Assembly (NCBI GenBank): GCA_037127255.1
Contig: JBANSL010000009.1
Span: 37,856,975 to 37,920,974, forward strand
Reading direction: 5' to 3'
Source: Persicaria tinctoria
Taxonomy: Eukaryota > Streptophyta > Magnoliopsida > Caryophyllales > Polygonaceae
DNA length: 64,000 nt
Part shown: one piece after another, positions 33,952 through 46,683 of the stretch
How positions within the stretch are numbered: position 1 is the first letter of the stretch
Layout of the letters: every line of letters begins with the position of its first letter
Program-made: the position numbers and the translations under genes
The notes under the pieces: generated by a model
Told to the model about the DNA's origin: nothing
Databases searched by the model: none
Seen by the model: only the letters and a program-made list of their open reading frames with translations

Positions 33952-34695
33952 AAAAACAAGTCTCGTCCCCGAGACTAAAATCATTCTAAAGTGGGGATGA
34001 AGTTGGAATTGGTGAGTCCAAGGATCACGTCATCGATCCCGTAAGTACCTCATAAGTGCCCCCATGAGATCTCACAGTACCGTCGTCATGATCATAATAC
34101 TCCCAATCGGTCGTAGTAAGGATGTGGTATGGGCCCCTACCACACCCCACTCCGACTCCTCGGGCATACCATAACTCGAAAACCATCATGACATCTCCGC
34201 TAGGTCTTAGCAAGCGATCTACAGGTGCCCCCATACATGCTTGTATCCACTTCGTGGGGTGTCATAATGAAAGCTCGGGTTGGAATAGTTTTCTCAAATC
34301 TATGTTTCCTTTTTAAATCACCATTTGATATTCTTTAAATTCGACCTTAAACAAGGCATTCCCAAATTTCCCAATTTCCCAATCATTCTACATCCACCTC
34401 TAAAGGCTAATCTCATATTCTCTTCCTAGGTTCCGAGTCAAATCATAATTCCACAATTCAATCTCTAGCATTTCTAATATTTGGTATCATGGATATAGGA
34501 GAATGATCATAATCTCAAGATAAACAGAAGATTATAGCACATCAAAGGCAGTCACATACCATAATATCTAGCACATCATCATATCATCGAGGCTCATCAC
34601 ATCATATCACCAAGGATCTGCACATAACTATCACGTATAAGCACACAAATCAAGAAGATACTACTAACCAATCCCAACCAACCAACTAGGCATAC

Positions 34696-37600
34696 TCACC
34701 GCACTCGAGAGGTCAAGGTAATGTCTACGCTCGGCTCAACATAGGACGCAAGTAGCTCATCTAAGACATCTCCATAGCTAGCCCGAATGCTCTCCTCGGT
34801 CTCCCATGTGGCCTCCTCAGGGCTCCTCCTAGACCACTGAACCAGAAACAAAGGAACCTCCCTGTTCCTAAGCTTCTTGACACGACGATCAAGGACCCTC
34901 ACCGGACGCTCTACAAAGGTATGGTCAGGCTCAACGTGAAGGTCTGAGTGGTCAAGGACATGACTAGGGTCGGGAATATACTGACGGAGCTGGGAGACAT
35001 GAAAGACGTCATGGACGCCGGCTAAGGATGGAGGTAAGGCTAAACGGTAGGCTACCACACCGACTCTCTCTAGGATCTCAAATGGGCCAATGAACCTCGG
35101 ACTCAACTTCCCTTTGATGCCGAACCGTCGAACTCCCCTGGTGGGCGAAACTCGAAGCCATACATGCGAGCCTACCTCGAACTCAAGCTCGGTCCTCCGT
35201 CTGTCTGCATACTTCTTCTGTCGATCCTGGGCTACCCTCATATGCTCTCGGATGCGACCAACCTTGTCAACTGTCTCTCTGACCATCTCGGGCAACGACA
35301 GAACTGTATCTGCAGGCTCGTCCCAGCAAACCGGCGACTTGCATCGCCTCCCATACAAAGCCTCATATGGGGCCATCTCGATCGACGCGTGGTAGCTGTT
35401 GTTGTAGGAAAACTCCACTAGCGGTAGGTGCTTGACCCAATGGTCACCCCAATCCAAGACGCACGATCGCAACATGTCCTCCAACGTCTGAATCGTCCTC
35501 TCGCTCTGGCCATCTGTCTGCGGGTGATAAGCCGTACTGAAATGCAATCTGGAGCCCAAACTCTCCTGAACCTGCTGCCAAAACCTCGAGGTGAAGCGCC
35601 CATCTCGATCAGATACGATCCTCTCTGGTACTCCATGAAGCCTCACAATCTGGCGAATGAACTCGTCTGCTAACTTCGATGCTGGCCATGTCTCCTGAAT
35701 AGCTATGAAATGGGCCGACTTGGTCAACCTGTCGACTACGACCCAAATAGCGTCAAATCCTCTGACGTCTCGCCTCAGCCCGGTGACGAAATCCATGGAG
35801 ATATCCGTCCACTTCCACTCGGGAACTGGAAGTGACTGGACGGGTCCTCCCGGCCTCTGGTGATCAATTTGAACCTGCTGACAAACCTGGCATCTGGCCA
35901 CGAACTCGGTGATGTCTGCTCTCATCCTCTGCCACCAATAGCTCCTCCTCAGATCCTGATACATCTTATTCGTCCCTGGATGGACAGAATAAGGGGTGGA
36001 GTGAGCCTCCTGCATGATCCTCTGCCTCAAATCTGACGTCGATGGAACTACAACTCTGCCCTGGAAGGTCAGCATCCCGTCTGCTCTCTCTGCAAGCTCT
36101 CTGAATCTGCCCTGAGCCATCCGCTCTCTCAGAATTGCAATCTCTGGACAATCTGCCTGACCCTGTCGAATCTCTGCTGACAACTCTGCCTGCACCTCTA
36201 AGAACGACAACTGCCCGCAATCTCGCTGAATCCACACCTCAAAGCAGCATCTCAACATATCTCTCTGCAAATCTCGCTGAGCTGTAAGCCTCTCAACTGC
36301 CACCTCATGACGAGTCTTCCTACTCAACGCATCTGCCACTACATTGGCCTTCCCTGGGTGGTAGACTATGTCCAAGTCATAGTCCTTCAGAAGCTCCAAC
36401 CATCGCCTCTGACGCATGTTGAGCTCCTTCTGTGTGAAAATGTACTTCAAGCTCTTGTGATCCGTCATCACCTTGCAAGAAGTACCATACAGATAATGCC
36501 TCCAGATCTTCAGAGCGTGAATCACGGCTGCCAACTCCAAATCATGGATGGGGTAAGACACCTCTGCATGCTTCAACTGACGCGAAGCATAAGCGATGAC
36601 CCGATCTCTCTGATGCAGAACACAACCCAAGCCGGAATGCGAAGCATCTGTGTAGATAACGAAGTCCTCTGTCCCATCTGGCAGAGCTAACACCGGAGCA
36701 GTCGTCAACTTCTGCTTCAAAAGCTCAAAGCTGACCTGACAATCTGAACTCCACTCGAAGGGGACGTCCTTCTTCAGCAGCTGCGTCATTGGTCTAGCAA
36801 TACTCGAGAAACCCTGGACGAACCTCCTGTAATAACTAGCCAATCCCAGGAATGAGTGGATATCTCTGACGTTCTTGGGCACCTCCCAAGCAACGATGGC
36901 ATCAATCTTTGCCGGATCCACGGCAACTCCCTCAGCTGAAATAACGTGGCCTAAGAAAGCCACCTCTGTAAGCCAGAACTCACACTTGCTGTACTTCCCA
37001 TACAGCTGATGCTTCCTCAGCGTCTCTAGCACAATCCTCAAATGCTCCTCGTGCTCCTCTCTACTCCTCGAGTAGACTAAGATGTCATCGATGAAGACGA
37101 CGACGAATTTGTCCAAGAAGTCGATGAACACTCGGTTCATGAGCTCCATGAACGCGGCTGGTGCATTGGTCAGCCCAAACGGCATGACCATGAACTCGTA
37201 GTGACCATAGCGGGTCTGAAAAGCGGTCTTCGGAACATCCTCTGGCTTCACCCTCAGCTGATGATAGCCCGACCTCAAGTCGATCTTCGAGAAAACCACG
37301 GCGCCCTGCAGCTGATCCATCAGATCGTCAAACCGGGGAAGAGGATAACGGTTCTTCACCGTCGCCCGGTTCAGCTCCCGATAATCGATGCACAGTCTCA
37401 GCGACCCATCCTTCTTCTTGACGAATAGCACTGGCGCTCCCCAAGGTGATGCACTAGGCCGGATGTAGCCCTTCTCAGCTAGCTCCTCTAGCTGAGCCTT
37501 CAGCTCGGCCATCTCCGTCGGTGCCATGTGATAAGGAACTCGCGAGATAGGCCTGGTGCCTGGCTCCAACTCAATCGCAAAGTCGACCTCTCTCGGCGGG

Positions 37601-38172
37601 GGAAGTCCTGGCAGCTCCTCCGGAAACACATCTGCGAAGTCTCTGACAACGGGAACATCTGATACACTGGGGTGCGTGCGATCCACCTCTAAAGCATAAC
37701 ACCAATACCCGACGCAACCCTGGTCTAAAAGTCTGGCGGCTCTGACTACGCTGATGAGTGATCCATTCCTCTTGGGGTCGCTCCCCCAAACCTGGTGCTC
37801 GGTCCCGTCAGATGCCAAAATCGACACTGTCCTCGTCCGCAAATTGATGATAGCCCCGTAGTAGTCCATGAAGTCCATACCCAAGATGAGATCGTCCATC
37901 CTCAATGGCATAACTATAAGGTCGGTAGGCCACTCTCGCTCACCTATCCGAATGGGGCACCCTAAAATCTCACGACTCGTCCTAACCTTGGCCCCATCCG
38001 CCAGACCAATAGTAAGGGGTGAACCACTCGTGCAGCTCAGGCTCAGCCTGGCCACGCACGCCTCTGCTATGAAGCAGTGAGTCGCACCAGTGTCAAACAA
38101 GATAGATATGCACTCATCATGGAAGAATATCGTACCTGCGGAAGTCGGGGCTGAGCGGTCATCAGCATGCAT
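34696..38172 (-). CDS. pol: Gypsy/chromovirus pol polyprotein (protease, RT, RNase H, integrase, chromodomain)
   Basis: An intact frame of 1,158 codons. In order: aspartic protease with DTGATHCF near residue 33; reverse transcriptase with the [12 protein letters not shown] catalytic motif; RNase H with [12 protein letters not shown] and the [12 protein letters not shown] helix; integrase zinc-binding HHCC region ending [11 protein letters not shown] core ([35 protein letters not shown]); and a C-terminal chromodomain ([20 protein letters not shown]). The frame continues without a stop upstream to 38208 and is in phase with gag, so the two were probably one gag-pol frame. The chromodomain would steer insertion to heterochromatin. 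Because gag is broken, this copy is unlikely to move on its own, although pol could work in trans. Confidence 0.93.
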   Translation of the reverse strand: MHADDRSAPTSAGTIFFHDECISILFDTGATHCFIAEACVARLSLSCTSGSPLTIGLADGAKVRTSREILGCPIRIGEREWPTDLIVMPLRMDDLILGMDFMDYYGAIINLRTRTVSILASDGTEHQVWGSDPKRNGSLISVVRAARLLDQGCVGYWCYALEVDRTHPSVSDVPVVRDFADVFPEELPGLPPPREVDFAIELEPGTRPISRVPYHMAPTEMAELKAQLEELAEKGYIRPSASPWGAPVLFVKKKDGSLRLCIDYRELNRATVKNRYPLPRFDDLMDQLQGAVVFSKIDLRSGYHQLRVKPEDVPKTAFQTRYGHYEFMVMPFGLTNAPAAFMELMNRVFIDFLDKFVVVFIDDILVYSRSREEHEEHLRIVLETLRKHQLYGKYSKCEFWLTEVAFLGHVISAEGVAVDPAKIDAIVAWEVPKNVRDIHSFLGLASYYRRFVQGFSSIARPMTQLLKKDVPFEWSSDCQVSFELLKQKLTTAPVLALPDGTEDFVIYTDASHSGLGCVLHQRDRVIAYASRQLKHAEVSYPIHDLELAAVIHALKIWRHYLYGTSCKVMTDHKSLKYIFTQKELNMRQRRWLELLKDYDLDIVYHPGKANVVADALSRKTRHEVAVERLTAQRDLQRDMLRCCFEVWIQRDCGQLSFLEVQAELSAEIRQGQADCPEIAILRERMAQGRFRELAERADGMLTFQGRVVVPSTSDLRQRIMQEAHSTPYSVHPGTNKMYQDLRRSYWWQRMRADITEFVARCQVCQQVQIDHQRPGGPVQSLPVPEWKWTDISMDFVTGLRRDVRGFDAIWVVVDRLTKSAHFIAIQETWPASKLADEFIRQIVRLHGVPERIVSDRDGRFTSRFWQQVQESLGSRLHFSTAYHPQTDGQSERTIQTLEDMLRSCVLDWGDHWVKHLPLVEFSYNNSYHASIEMAPYEALYGRRCKSPVCWDEPADTVLSLPEMVRETVDKVGRIREHMRVAQDRQKKYADRRRTELEFEVGSHVWLRVSPTRGVRRFGIKGKLSPRFIGPFEILERVGVVAYRLALPPSLAGVHDVFHVSQLRQYIPDPSHVLDHSDLHVEPDHTFVERPVRVLDRRVKKLRNREVPLFLVQWSRRSPEEATWETEESIRASYGDVLDELLASYVEPSVDITLTSRVR

Positions 38173-38208
38173 CTGAAATACGCGGGGCGGTGGGGGTAAT
38201 CCTGGTCC

Positions 38209-39543
38209 TCAACCTCCCGAACTCTGGCCACGATCATACCCTGACCCTGACGGTCCTGCAGAAGATGATCCACGACCCTGACCTGACCCAGATGGTCCTC
38301 TACCTCCACGTCCAGAACCCCTACCTCCTCTACCTCCGCCTCGGCCTCTGCCGGAAGGGTCACCTCGTCCCTGGCCCTGACCCTGGCCCTGGGGATATGT
38401 CAGCAGTGGTGGCTGAGGAGTCACAGGAAGTCTCGGTGGCTGTGCAGTAGCTGGAGCTCCACGACTCTGATGGCATGTAGCAGCTCGGTGCCCCATAGTA
38501 CCACAGGTATAGCAGACAGTCGAACGGTCTGGGCAAGAAGCAATGAAGTGGCCCCTCCCGAAACATCCATGGCAGGTCCTCACTCTGGCATCTCCTCCAT
38601 AAGCAGTCTGAACTGGGGGTGCTCTCTGTGCAGCTCCGTAATATCCTCCTCTAAACGCTCATTTCCTAGATCTGTCATCCCCACGGTTGTCGGCTGGACG
38701 CGCCCTCTTCGCATAAGGGCGAACAGTAGAGTAGGAAGTCTCACACAGAATCCTCTACTGATCGTACATAAGGATGACCTCCAGAAATCGGTCAAAGCTG
38801 ACAGCTCCCAAGCTGGACGCATGCAGAAGTACAGGAGGCGGCAATCTCATAGACAACATACGGATCCGACTCTCATCTGATGGACATAGATGATCACAGT
38901 ATATCAGCTCGCTCTTGAACTGGCAAACGATAGCAGCTACAGAAGCCGACCGGTCACAGATGCTGCGCATAAAAGATACCTCCCTAGCCAACTGTATCCC
39001 TGGTGGACGGTACTCCCTCAGCATAAGGGATCTGAAGTCGTCATAAGTCCACTCGGTCTGCTCCTTCTTGCAGCCAAACCATCTGGCATTCGCGTCCTCC
39101 CGTAAAAGTCCAGCAGCAAGTCTCTGTCTCTCAGAGTCAGGTACGGCAACATGGTCAAATAACCCCTCCATATCACACAGCCATCTCTCAACGTCATCTC
39201 CAACGCCTCCCGCGAAGGCCGGCGGGCTACATTGAGCAAACCGCTTGACCCAATCGATGCGCTTCTCAGGGCACGCATCGACCACAGGCTCGGCTGGCTG
39301 CTGAACTGGAACCTCTGGCGTCGGCGCCGTAGATCGAGCCCCTCCACGTAACTCGCTCAAAATATCATGAAGCGCTGCCTCTAGCTGCCCAATCCTAGTC
39401 TCTGGGGAAGCTGGCACCCGGTCATCAACTCGCGGTGGCGAAACTCGCTCCTCAGCACCCTCGGTGACAACTCGACGAGGGCGTCCCCTGCCGCGACGCG
39501 CCCTACCCCCACGCCCATCTAAGCCACGTCTCGTGTCGACCAT
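38209..39543 (-). pseudogene. gag: Gypsy gag with two zinc knuckles, interrupted by stops
   Basis: The frame starts MVDTRRGLDGRGGRARRGRG (39543), basic and Arg/Gly-rich. It then has the retrotransposon gag core (about residues 95-260, with WLCDMEGLFDHV and LMLREYRPPG). Two zinc knuckles of the CX2CX4HX4C type follow (CHGCFGRGHFIASC and CYTCGTMGHRAATC), then a Gly/Gln/Arg-rich tail. All of it is in the same frame as pol, but three stops interrupt it: TAG at 38755-38757, TGA at 38659-38661 and TGA at 38209-38211. Each could be a C-to-T change from CAG or CGA. The gag shell of virus-like particles cannot be made whole from this copy. Confidence 0.88.
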
Positions 39544-40005
39544 ACTTGCTACATAACAATAATTATATCACTCAGCACAGAAGCACTCAACGATTCAATA
39601 TGACCCTCTTCAAGGAGGATCGCCCTCAGGCCCAATTGAATTTAAGACATACAAGCACAGAGACGATCTATGCCGCCCTTCGGGGGACGGCTAACCGGAG
39701 GGGCAAATAGCTCACGGTCTCCTAACCCATTTTACTCCAACCCTCGAGTTCCTTGGAGTCTTCACAACCCATCGGTAAAAGAAGCTAGTATTTTGCCTAC
39801 CTTCCCCGAATTCTACATCCATAAGGGATGCCTATCGCATAGTCTCTACCCCACGAGATTGCCATTCATAATTGATTAATTTATGCTTTTGTCCAATTAA
39901 ATTCATTTTGCCCCTTGAAAACAATCTGAAAACCACTTGAAAACAATTTGAAAACCTTGGGCCATTTTCAAAACCACTTCAACCTATCATACTCGGATTG
40001 CAAAA

Positions 40006-40025
40006 CCTCAGCTCTGATACCCCTT
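40006..40025 (-). other. Primer-binding site (initiator tRNA-Met type)
   Basis: On the minus strand, five bases after the LTR end, comes GTATCAGAGCTGAGG. TATCAGAGC matches the complement of the 3' end of plant initiator tRNA-Met. This marks 40026-42738 as the 5' LTR of the gag-pol unit at 34696-39543. Confidence 0.7.
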
Positions 40026-42738
40026 TGTAACGGCCCAGGATTATGATTCCCAGGTTACGTTTCGAGGGATAAAACCCCTCGTTAGGACCTTGCGCCCCGA
40101 GTACAGGTTGAAGGTTTCGAAACCTACTTTAATGTTTTCAAAGGGGGATTTCGTACCCAAAATCGAAGGGATCGTTGGAATCCCCGGGGAAGTCCCCTGT
40201 ACATGTCGTAAGTCTACGCGTAGAAATCAGAAATAGTGCGACTAGCGGAAATAAGTGTAATACAAGAGGGTGCCACGGCAGAGCCGGGTCAAAACGGAGT
40301 CTAAAGTGTAAATCCAAAAGTATAATCAGAGTCCGGTGAAGTCTAAACTCCAGCACTCACTCTCCGCCGACAAAATGACCCACGCAATAAGCAAACAGCA
40401 CCGATAGGATGAGCATAAATAATACCTAAAAAAATTGACATGGGGCGGGATCAGATCGATGCCCACTTAACTTTGCATCCCAACCATAAGCACACATATA
40501 CGCTATACCTAATAAAGATGCTCTAATGCAGTACGAAATTCAAACACACTAGCATGCTCCTAGTTCATAATAATGTGCAGAATACTGTAAAGGGCCCAAG
40601 ACAATGCCAAGTGGCATATCCCTCTCCTACCTCCACCCCTTCCGACAGGCGGAGACTCGCCAGCTCGTGAATGCATTCATTCATAATAGGGCGGCACGCA
40701 TGCCTAACCCGCTCCACAATAAAGCCCGCAGGCATATCATAATATAAGGAAGTACTCGATTGACTCAGGGTACCCGATGAGGCTGGGCTACCCTATGACC
40801 CTAGCAAAGACTCTAGTTACTTCACAGATAACGGCCGTTCTGTTTACATACACATAGAGAAAGAGAATGCTCAACGATCAATGCAACCTAGCATGGTACT
40901 ACATGGCATGCTGATCATGAATGCAACACCTAGTATATCATGCACCTATAGCAGGGAATAGCTCTATTCAATCTGAGTAAGCTCCGAAGAGACTTACCTG
41001 GTATCGCAGAACAGCAAAAGGCAATCAACCAGGCAATATGAAATCCGACACGTCACAGATGATCACCTAACAAGTATAAGCACATCAATGCGTCTATCTC
41101 TAAGGCACACAAAGCATAGATTTATCACACACACAACTTCACAACTTAACACAATAACCATCACATCATCATTTCCATAATATCAACTCTATCTCATAAT
41201 CTATCATCTCAATATCTCACAACCATACTCAATATAATCCTCCAATTCATCAACTTAAGCCAATTCCAATTCATACTTAACCAATTTGCATGCCATCATT
41301 TCAAAATCTTACTTAGCATATAATTGCACATCTTCAACATAATCATATAACATTTAACCACATTAATAAATCACCACAATATCACATATTAAATCTCAAA
41401 CAACATCTTATATTTTAAATCCCAATAATATTTATTTAATCAAAACATCCTTTTTAATTTACCAAACCAAACCCTTATTTTATAAAAATCACCAAAACCG
41501 GCCCATATGTTCTAATAACCCAAACCGAACCCATGTTTACATTAAACCAAACCGGCCCTTTCTTGTGTAACCCAACCGAGCCCTATTTTAAATAACCCAA
41601 CCCAAACCGGATGGAAGAAGTAAAATAGGCCCAATTTCCCCCTTTCTTTATTTCTGGATGAATAGGCCCAAATAAGTTAGGGTCAACAGCCCATTCTTCC
41701 ATTCAAATGGAAGAGCTGGAACGTTTAAAAAAAAAAGGGACCCACGTCCGAGGTGGAGGCTGATGTGGCGATGGCCCACATGCCTCACTCTTCTTCCTCC
41801 TTTGGCCAAACAGAGAGGGAAAGCAGGGGAGATGCCCAGAAAATGGCGGAGGGGAAAAGAAGGGAGGAGGGGACCTCCGGCGGCGGCGGAGGCGAGCTCC
41901 GGCCACCAGGAGTGGCCGCTCCGACGTGGGCCCACACACACAGGGAGGAAGGAAAGAATGAGGATGAAGGAAGGAAGAGAGCTCACCGAGAGGGCTTCGA
42001 AGCTTCGTCGGAGGTCCTCGGGGTTCGACTGAGCTCGCCGGCGACGTGGGGAAGCTCCTCGGACCTGGGTCAGAGGTATCCGGTCACAAAGGTGGCCTCT
42101 TTAAGCGAGGTTGAGAGCGAGAGGGAGTGAGCTTACCGAACTCGAACGGAACAGGGGACGCGGAGGAGACGAGGAGAGGTGGTGGCGGTGGTGCTCCGGG
42201 GCTACTGGCGGCGACGGGCGGAGGTGCGGTGGTGGAGGTGCGTGGCAGCGGAAGGGGGAAGAGGAGAGGTGGTGGCGTGGTGGAGGTGTGACGGTGGTGG
42301 TGCGGTGGGAGCTCAAAGGAGCCAAGCTTGGGTTTGTTTCTTGTTTTTGACAGTGAAATGCCGAGAGAGGGAGAGAGAGAGGGGGGGAGGAATCTGATTT
42401 TCAATGGTCAAATTGCACATAAAAGATCCATTTTTTTTTGTGAAGAGTGAGGTATTGTTTGTTTGCCAAAATAAGGGGGTCAAAGAGTGGAGGGAGGAAA
42501 GGAGTAGATAAGATTTTCCCGAACTAGAATAAGGTGAGTTGGATGGATAAGGATTCGGAATATGACGGAACTGAGAGCCCGGGTCGGGAATTTAAATTTC
42601 CGCTGATTGATCGTTCAAAACCCGAAATGAAAGACGGAATTGATTTTTAAGTCGGAAAATTTGGGTCGGAATTTATTTTAAATTCATTTTGATTTTCTTT
42701 TTCCAAAAATTAATATTTTAAAAATCCGAGCCTTTACA
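40026..42738 (-). repeat. LTR, middle copy of the composite
   Basis: 2,713 bp, starting TGTAACGGCCCAGG and ending CCGAGCCTTTACA. It serves as the 5' LTR of the unit to its left and the 3' LTR of the truncated unit to its right. Very similar to the left LTR, so insertion was recent. Confidence 0.92.
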
Positions 42739-43494
42739 TCATCCACCTCTAAAAACAAGTCTCGTCCCCGAGACTAAAATCATTCTAAAGTGGGGATGAA
42801 GTTGGAATTGGTGAGTCCAAGGATCACGTCATCGATCCCGTAAGTACCTCATAAGTGCCCCCATGAGATCTCACAGTACCGTCGTCATGATCATAATACT
42901 CCCAATCGGTCGTAGTAAGGATGTGGTAGGGGCCCCTACCACACCCCACTCCGACTCCTCGGGCATACCATAACTCGAAAACCATCATGACATCTCCGCT
43001 AGGTCTTAGCAAGCGATCTACAGGTGCCCCCATACATGCTTGTATCCACTTCGTGGGGTGTCATAATGAAAGCTCGGGTTGGAATAGTTTTCTCAAATCT
43101 ATGTTTCCTTTTTAAATCACCATTTGATATTCTTTAAATTCGACCTTAAACAAGGCATTCCCAAATTTCCCAATTTCCCAATCATTCTACATCCACCTCT
43201 AAAGGCTAATCTCATATTCTCTTCCTAGGTTCCGAGTCAAATCATAATTCCACAATTCAATCTCTAGCATTTCTAATATTTGGTATCATGGATATAGGAG
43301 AATGATCATAATCTCAAGATAAACAAAAGATTATAGCACATCAAAGGCAGTCACATACCATAATATCTAGCACATCATCATATCATCGAGGCTCATCACA
43401 TCATATCACCAAGGATCTGCACATAACTATCACGTATAAGCACACAAATCAAGGAGATACTACTAACCAATCCCAACCAACCAACTAGGCATAC

Positions 43495-46428
43495 TCACCG
43501 CACTCGAGAGGTCAAGGTAATGTCTACGCTCGGCTCAACATAGGACGCAAGTAGCTCATCTAAGACATCTCCATAGCTAGCCCGAATGCTCTCCTCGGTC
43601 TCCCATGTGGCCTCCTCAGGGCTCCTCCTAGACCACTGAACCAGAAGCAAAGGAACCTCCCTGTTCCTAAGCTTCTTGACACGACGATCAAGGACCCTCA
43701 CCGGACGCTGTACAAAGGTATGGTCAGGCTCAACGTGAAGGTCTGAGTGGTCAAGGACATGACTAGGGTCGGGAATATACTGACGGAGCTGGGAGACATG
43801 AAAGACGTCATGGACGCCGGCTAAGGATGGAGGTAAGGCTAAACGGTAGGCTACCACACCGACTCTCTCTAGGATCTCAAATGGGCCAATGAACCTCGGA
43901 CTCAACTTCCCTTTGATGCCGAACCGTCGAACTCCCCTGGTGGGCGAAACTCGAAGCCATACATGCGAGCCTACCTCGAACTCAAGCTCGGTCCTCCGTC
44001 TGTCTGCATACTTCTTCTGTCGATCCTGGGCTACCCTCATATGCTCTCGGATGCGACCAACCTTGTCAACTGTCTCTCTGACCATCTCGGGCAACGACAG
44101 AACTGTATCTGCAGGCTCGTCCCAGCAAACCGGCGACTTGCATCGCCTCCCATACAAAGCCTCATATGGGGCCATCTCGATCGACGCGTGGTAGCTGTTG
44201 TTGTAGGAAAACTCCACTAGCGGTAGGTGCTTGACCCAATGGTCACCCCAATCCAAGACGCACGATCGCAACATGTCCTCCAACGTCTGAATCGTCCTCT
44301 CGCTCTGGCCATCTGTCTGCGGGTGATAAGCCGTACTGAAATGCAATCTGGAGCCCAAACTCTCCTGAACCTGCTGCCAAAACCTCGAGGTGAAGCGCCC
44401 ATCTCGATCAGATACGATCCTCTCTGGTACTCCATGAAGCCTCACAATCTGGCGAATGAACTCGTCTGCTAACTTCGATGCTGGCCATGTCTCCTGAATA
44501 GCTATGAAATGGGCCGACTTGGTCAACCTGTCGACTACGACCCAAATAGCGTCAAATCCTCTGACGTCTCGCCTCAGCCCGGTGACGAAATCCATGGAGA
44601 TATCCGTCCACTTCCACTCGGGAACTGGAAGTGACTGGACGGGTCCTCCCGGTCTCTGGTGATCAATTTGAACCTGCTGACAAACCTGGCATCTGGCCAC
44701 GAACTCGGTGATGTCTGCTCTCATCCTCTGCCACCAATAGCTCCTCCTCAGATCCTGATACATCTTATTCGTCCCTGGATGGACAGAATAAGGGGTGGAG
44801 TGAGCCTCCTGCATGATCCTCTGCCTCAAATCTGACGTCGATGGAACTACAACTCTGCCCTGGAAGGTCAGCATCCCGTCTGCTCTCTCTGCAAGCTCTC
44901 TGAATCTGCCCTGAGCCATCCGCTCTCTCAGAATTGCAATCTCTGGACAATCTGCCTGACCCTGTCGAATCTCTGCTGACAACTCTGCCTGCACCTCTAA
45001 GAACGACAACTGCCCGCAATCTCGCTGAATCCACACCTCAAAGCAGCATCTCAACAGATCTCTCTGCAAATCTCGCTGAGCTGTAAGCCTCTCAACTGCC
45101 ACCTCATGACGAGTCTTCCTACTCAACGCATCTGCCACTACATTGGCCTTCCCTGGGTGGTAGACTATGTCCAAGTCATAGTCCTTCAGAAGCTCCAACC
45201 ATCGCCTCTGACGCATGTTGAGCTCCTTCTGTGTGAAAATGTACTTCAAGCTCTTGTGATCCGTCATCACCTTGCAAGAAGTACCATACAGATAATGCCT
45301 CCAGATCTTCAGAGCGTGAATCACGGCTGCCAACTCCAAATCATGGATGAGGTAAGACACCTCTGCAGGCTTCAACTGACGCGAAGCATAAGCGATGACC
45401 CGATCTCTCTGATGCAGAACACAACCCAAGCCGGAATGCGAAGCATCTGTGTAGATAACGAAGTCCTCTGTCCCATCTGGCAGAGCTAACACCGGAGCAG
45501 TCGTCAACTTCTGCTTCAAAAGCTCAAAGCTGACCTGACAATCTGAACTCCACTCGAAGGGGACGTCCTTCTTCAGCAGCTGCGTCATTGGTCTAGCAAT
45601 ACTCGAGAAACCCTGGACGAACCTCCTGTAATAACTAGCCAATCCCAGGAATGAGCGGATATCTCTGACGTTCTTGGGCACCTCCCAAGCAACGATGGCA
45701 TCAATCTTTGCCGGATCCACGGCAACTCCCTCAGCTGAAATAACGTGGCCTAAGAAAGCCACCTCTGTAAGCCAGAACTCACACTTGCTGTACTTCCCAT
45801 ACAGCTGATGCTTCCTCAACGTCTCTAGCACAATCCTCAAATGCTCCTCGTGCTCCTCTCTACTCCTCGAGTAGACTAAGATGTCATCGATGAAGACGAC
45901 GACGAATTTGTCCAAGAAGTCGATGAACACTCGGTTCATGAGCTCCATGAACGCGGCTGGTGCATTGCTCAGCCCAAACGGCATGACCACGAACTCGTAG
46001 TGACCATAGCGGGTCCGAAAAGCGGTCTTCGGAACATCCTCTGGCTTCACCCTCAGCTGATGATAGCCCGACCTCAAGTCGATCTTCGAGAAAACCACGG
46101 CGCCCTGCAGCTGATCCATCAGATCGTCAAACCGGGGAAGAGGATAACGGTTCTTCACCGTCGCCCGGTTCAGCTCCCGATAATCGATGCACAGTCTCAG
46201 CGACCCATCCTTCTTCTTGACGAATAGCACTGGCGCTCCCCAAGGTGATGCACTAGGCCGGATGTAGCCCTTCTCAGCTAGCTCCTCTAGCTGAGCCTTC
46301 AGCTCGGCCATCTCCGTCGGTGCCATGCGATAAGGAATCTGATTTTCAATGGTCAAATTGCACATAAAAGGTCCATTTTTTTTTGTGAAGAGTGAGGTAT
46401 TGTTTGTTTGCCAAAATAAGAGGGTCAA
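43495..46428 (-). pseudogene. pol: Second gypsy pol, 5'-truncated and fused to LTR sequence
   Basis: An open frame of 977 codons. From about residue 31 ([14 protein letters not shown]) it matches the pol at 34696-38172 with only about ten replacements, including the RT motif [10 protein letters not shown], RNase H, integrase and chromodomain. The protease and the start of the RT are missing. The first 30 residues ([20 protein letters not shown]...) are LTR sequence read in antisense, brought in by a deletion whose junction lies at 46333-46337. The fusion happens to supply an ATG and no stop. Whether it is expressed is unknown; as a retrotransposon gene it is defective. Confidence 0.85.
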
Positions 46429-46683
46429 AGAGTGGAGGGAGGAAAGGAGTAGATAAGATTTTCCCGAACTAGAATAAGGTGAGTTGGATGGATAAGGATT
46501 CGGAATATGACGGAACTGAGAGCCCGGGTCGGGAATTTAAATTTCCGCTGATTGATCGTTCAAAACCCGAAATGAAAGACGGAATTGATTTTTAAGTCGA
46601 AAAATTTGGGTCGGAATTTATTTTAAATTCATTTTGATTTTCTTTTTCCAAAAATTAATATTTTAAAAATCCGAGCCTTTACA
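46333..46683 (-). repeat. Partial LTR, right end of the composite
   Basis: Corresponds to the last 350 bp of the other LTRs (33590-33939). It is joined directly to pol at AGGAA, a word present at both original sites. Confidence 0.9.

Larger units (their letters stand above)
31285..46683 (-). mobile_element. Gypsy/chromovirus composite: LTR - internal - LTR - partial internal - partial LTR
   Basis: Outer ends TGTAACGG (31285) and CCGAGCCTTTACA (46683) are flanked by the same five bases, GCCCG (31280-31284 and 46684-46688), so the whole block behaves as one insertion. In plus-strand order it holds a full LTR (31285-33939), pol and gag reading minus, a full LTR (40026-42738), a second pol reading minus that is cut off in the reverse transcriptase, and the last 350 bases of a third LTR. 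This is what remains of a tandem pair sharing a middle LTR, after a deletion of gag, protease and most of the outermost LTR. The C-terminal chromodomain places it among the chromoviruses, probably Tekay/Del-like. Confidence 0.88.

Noticed and set aside
35090..37430. Plus-strand frames opposite pol (for example 36307-36690 and the matching 45106-45489)
   Set aside because: They are shadows of the conserved pol frame on the other strand and repeat exactly in the second pol copy.
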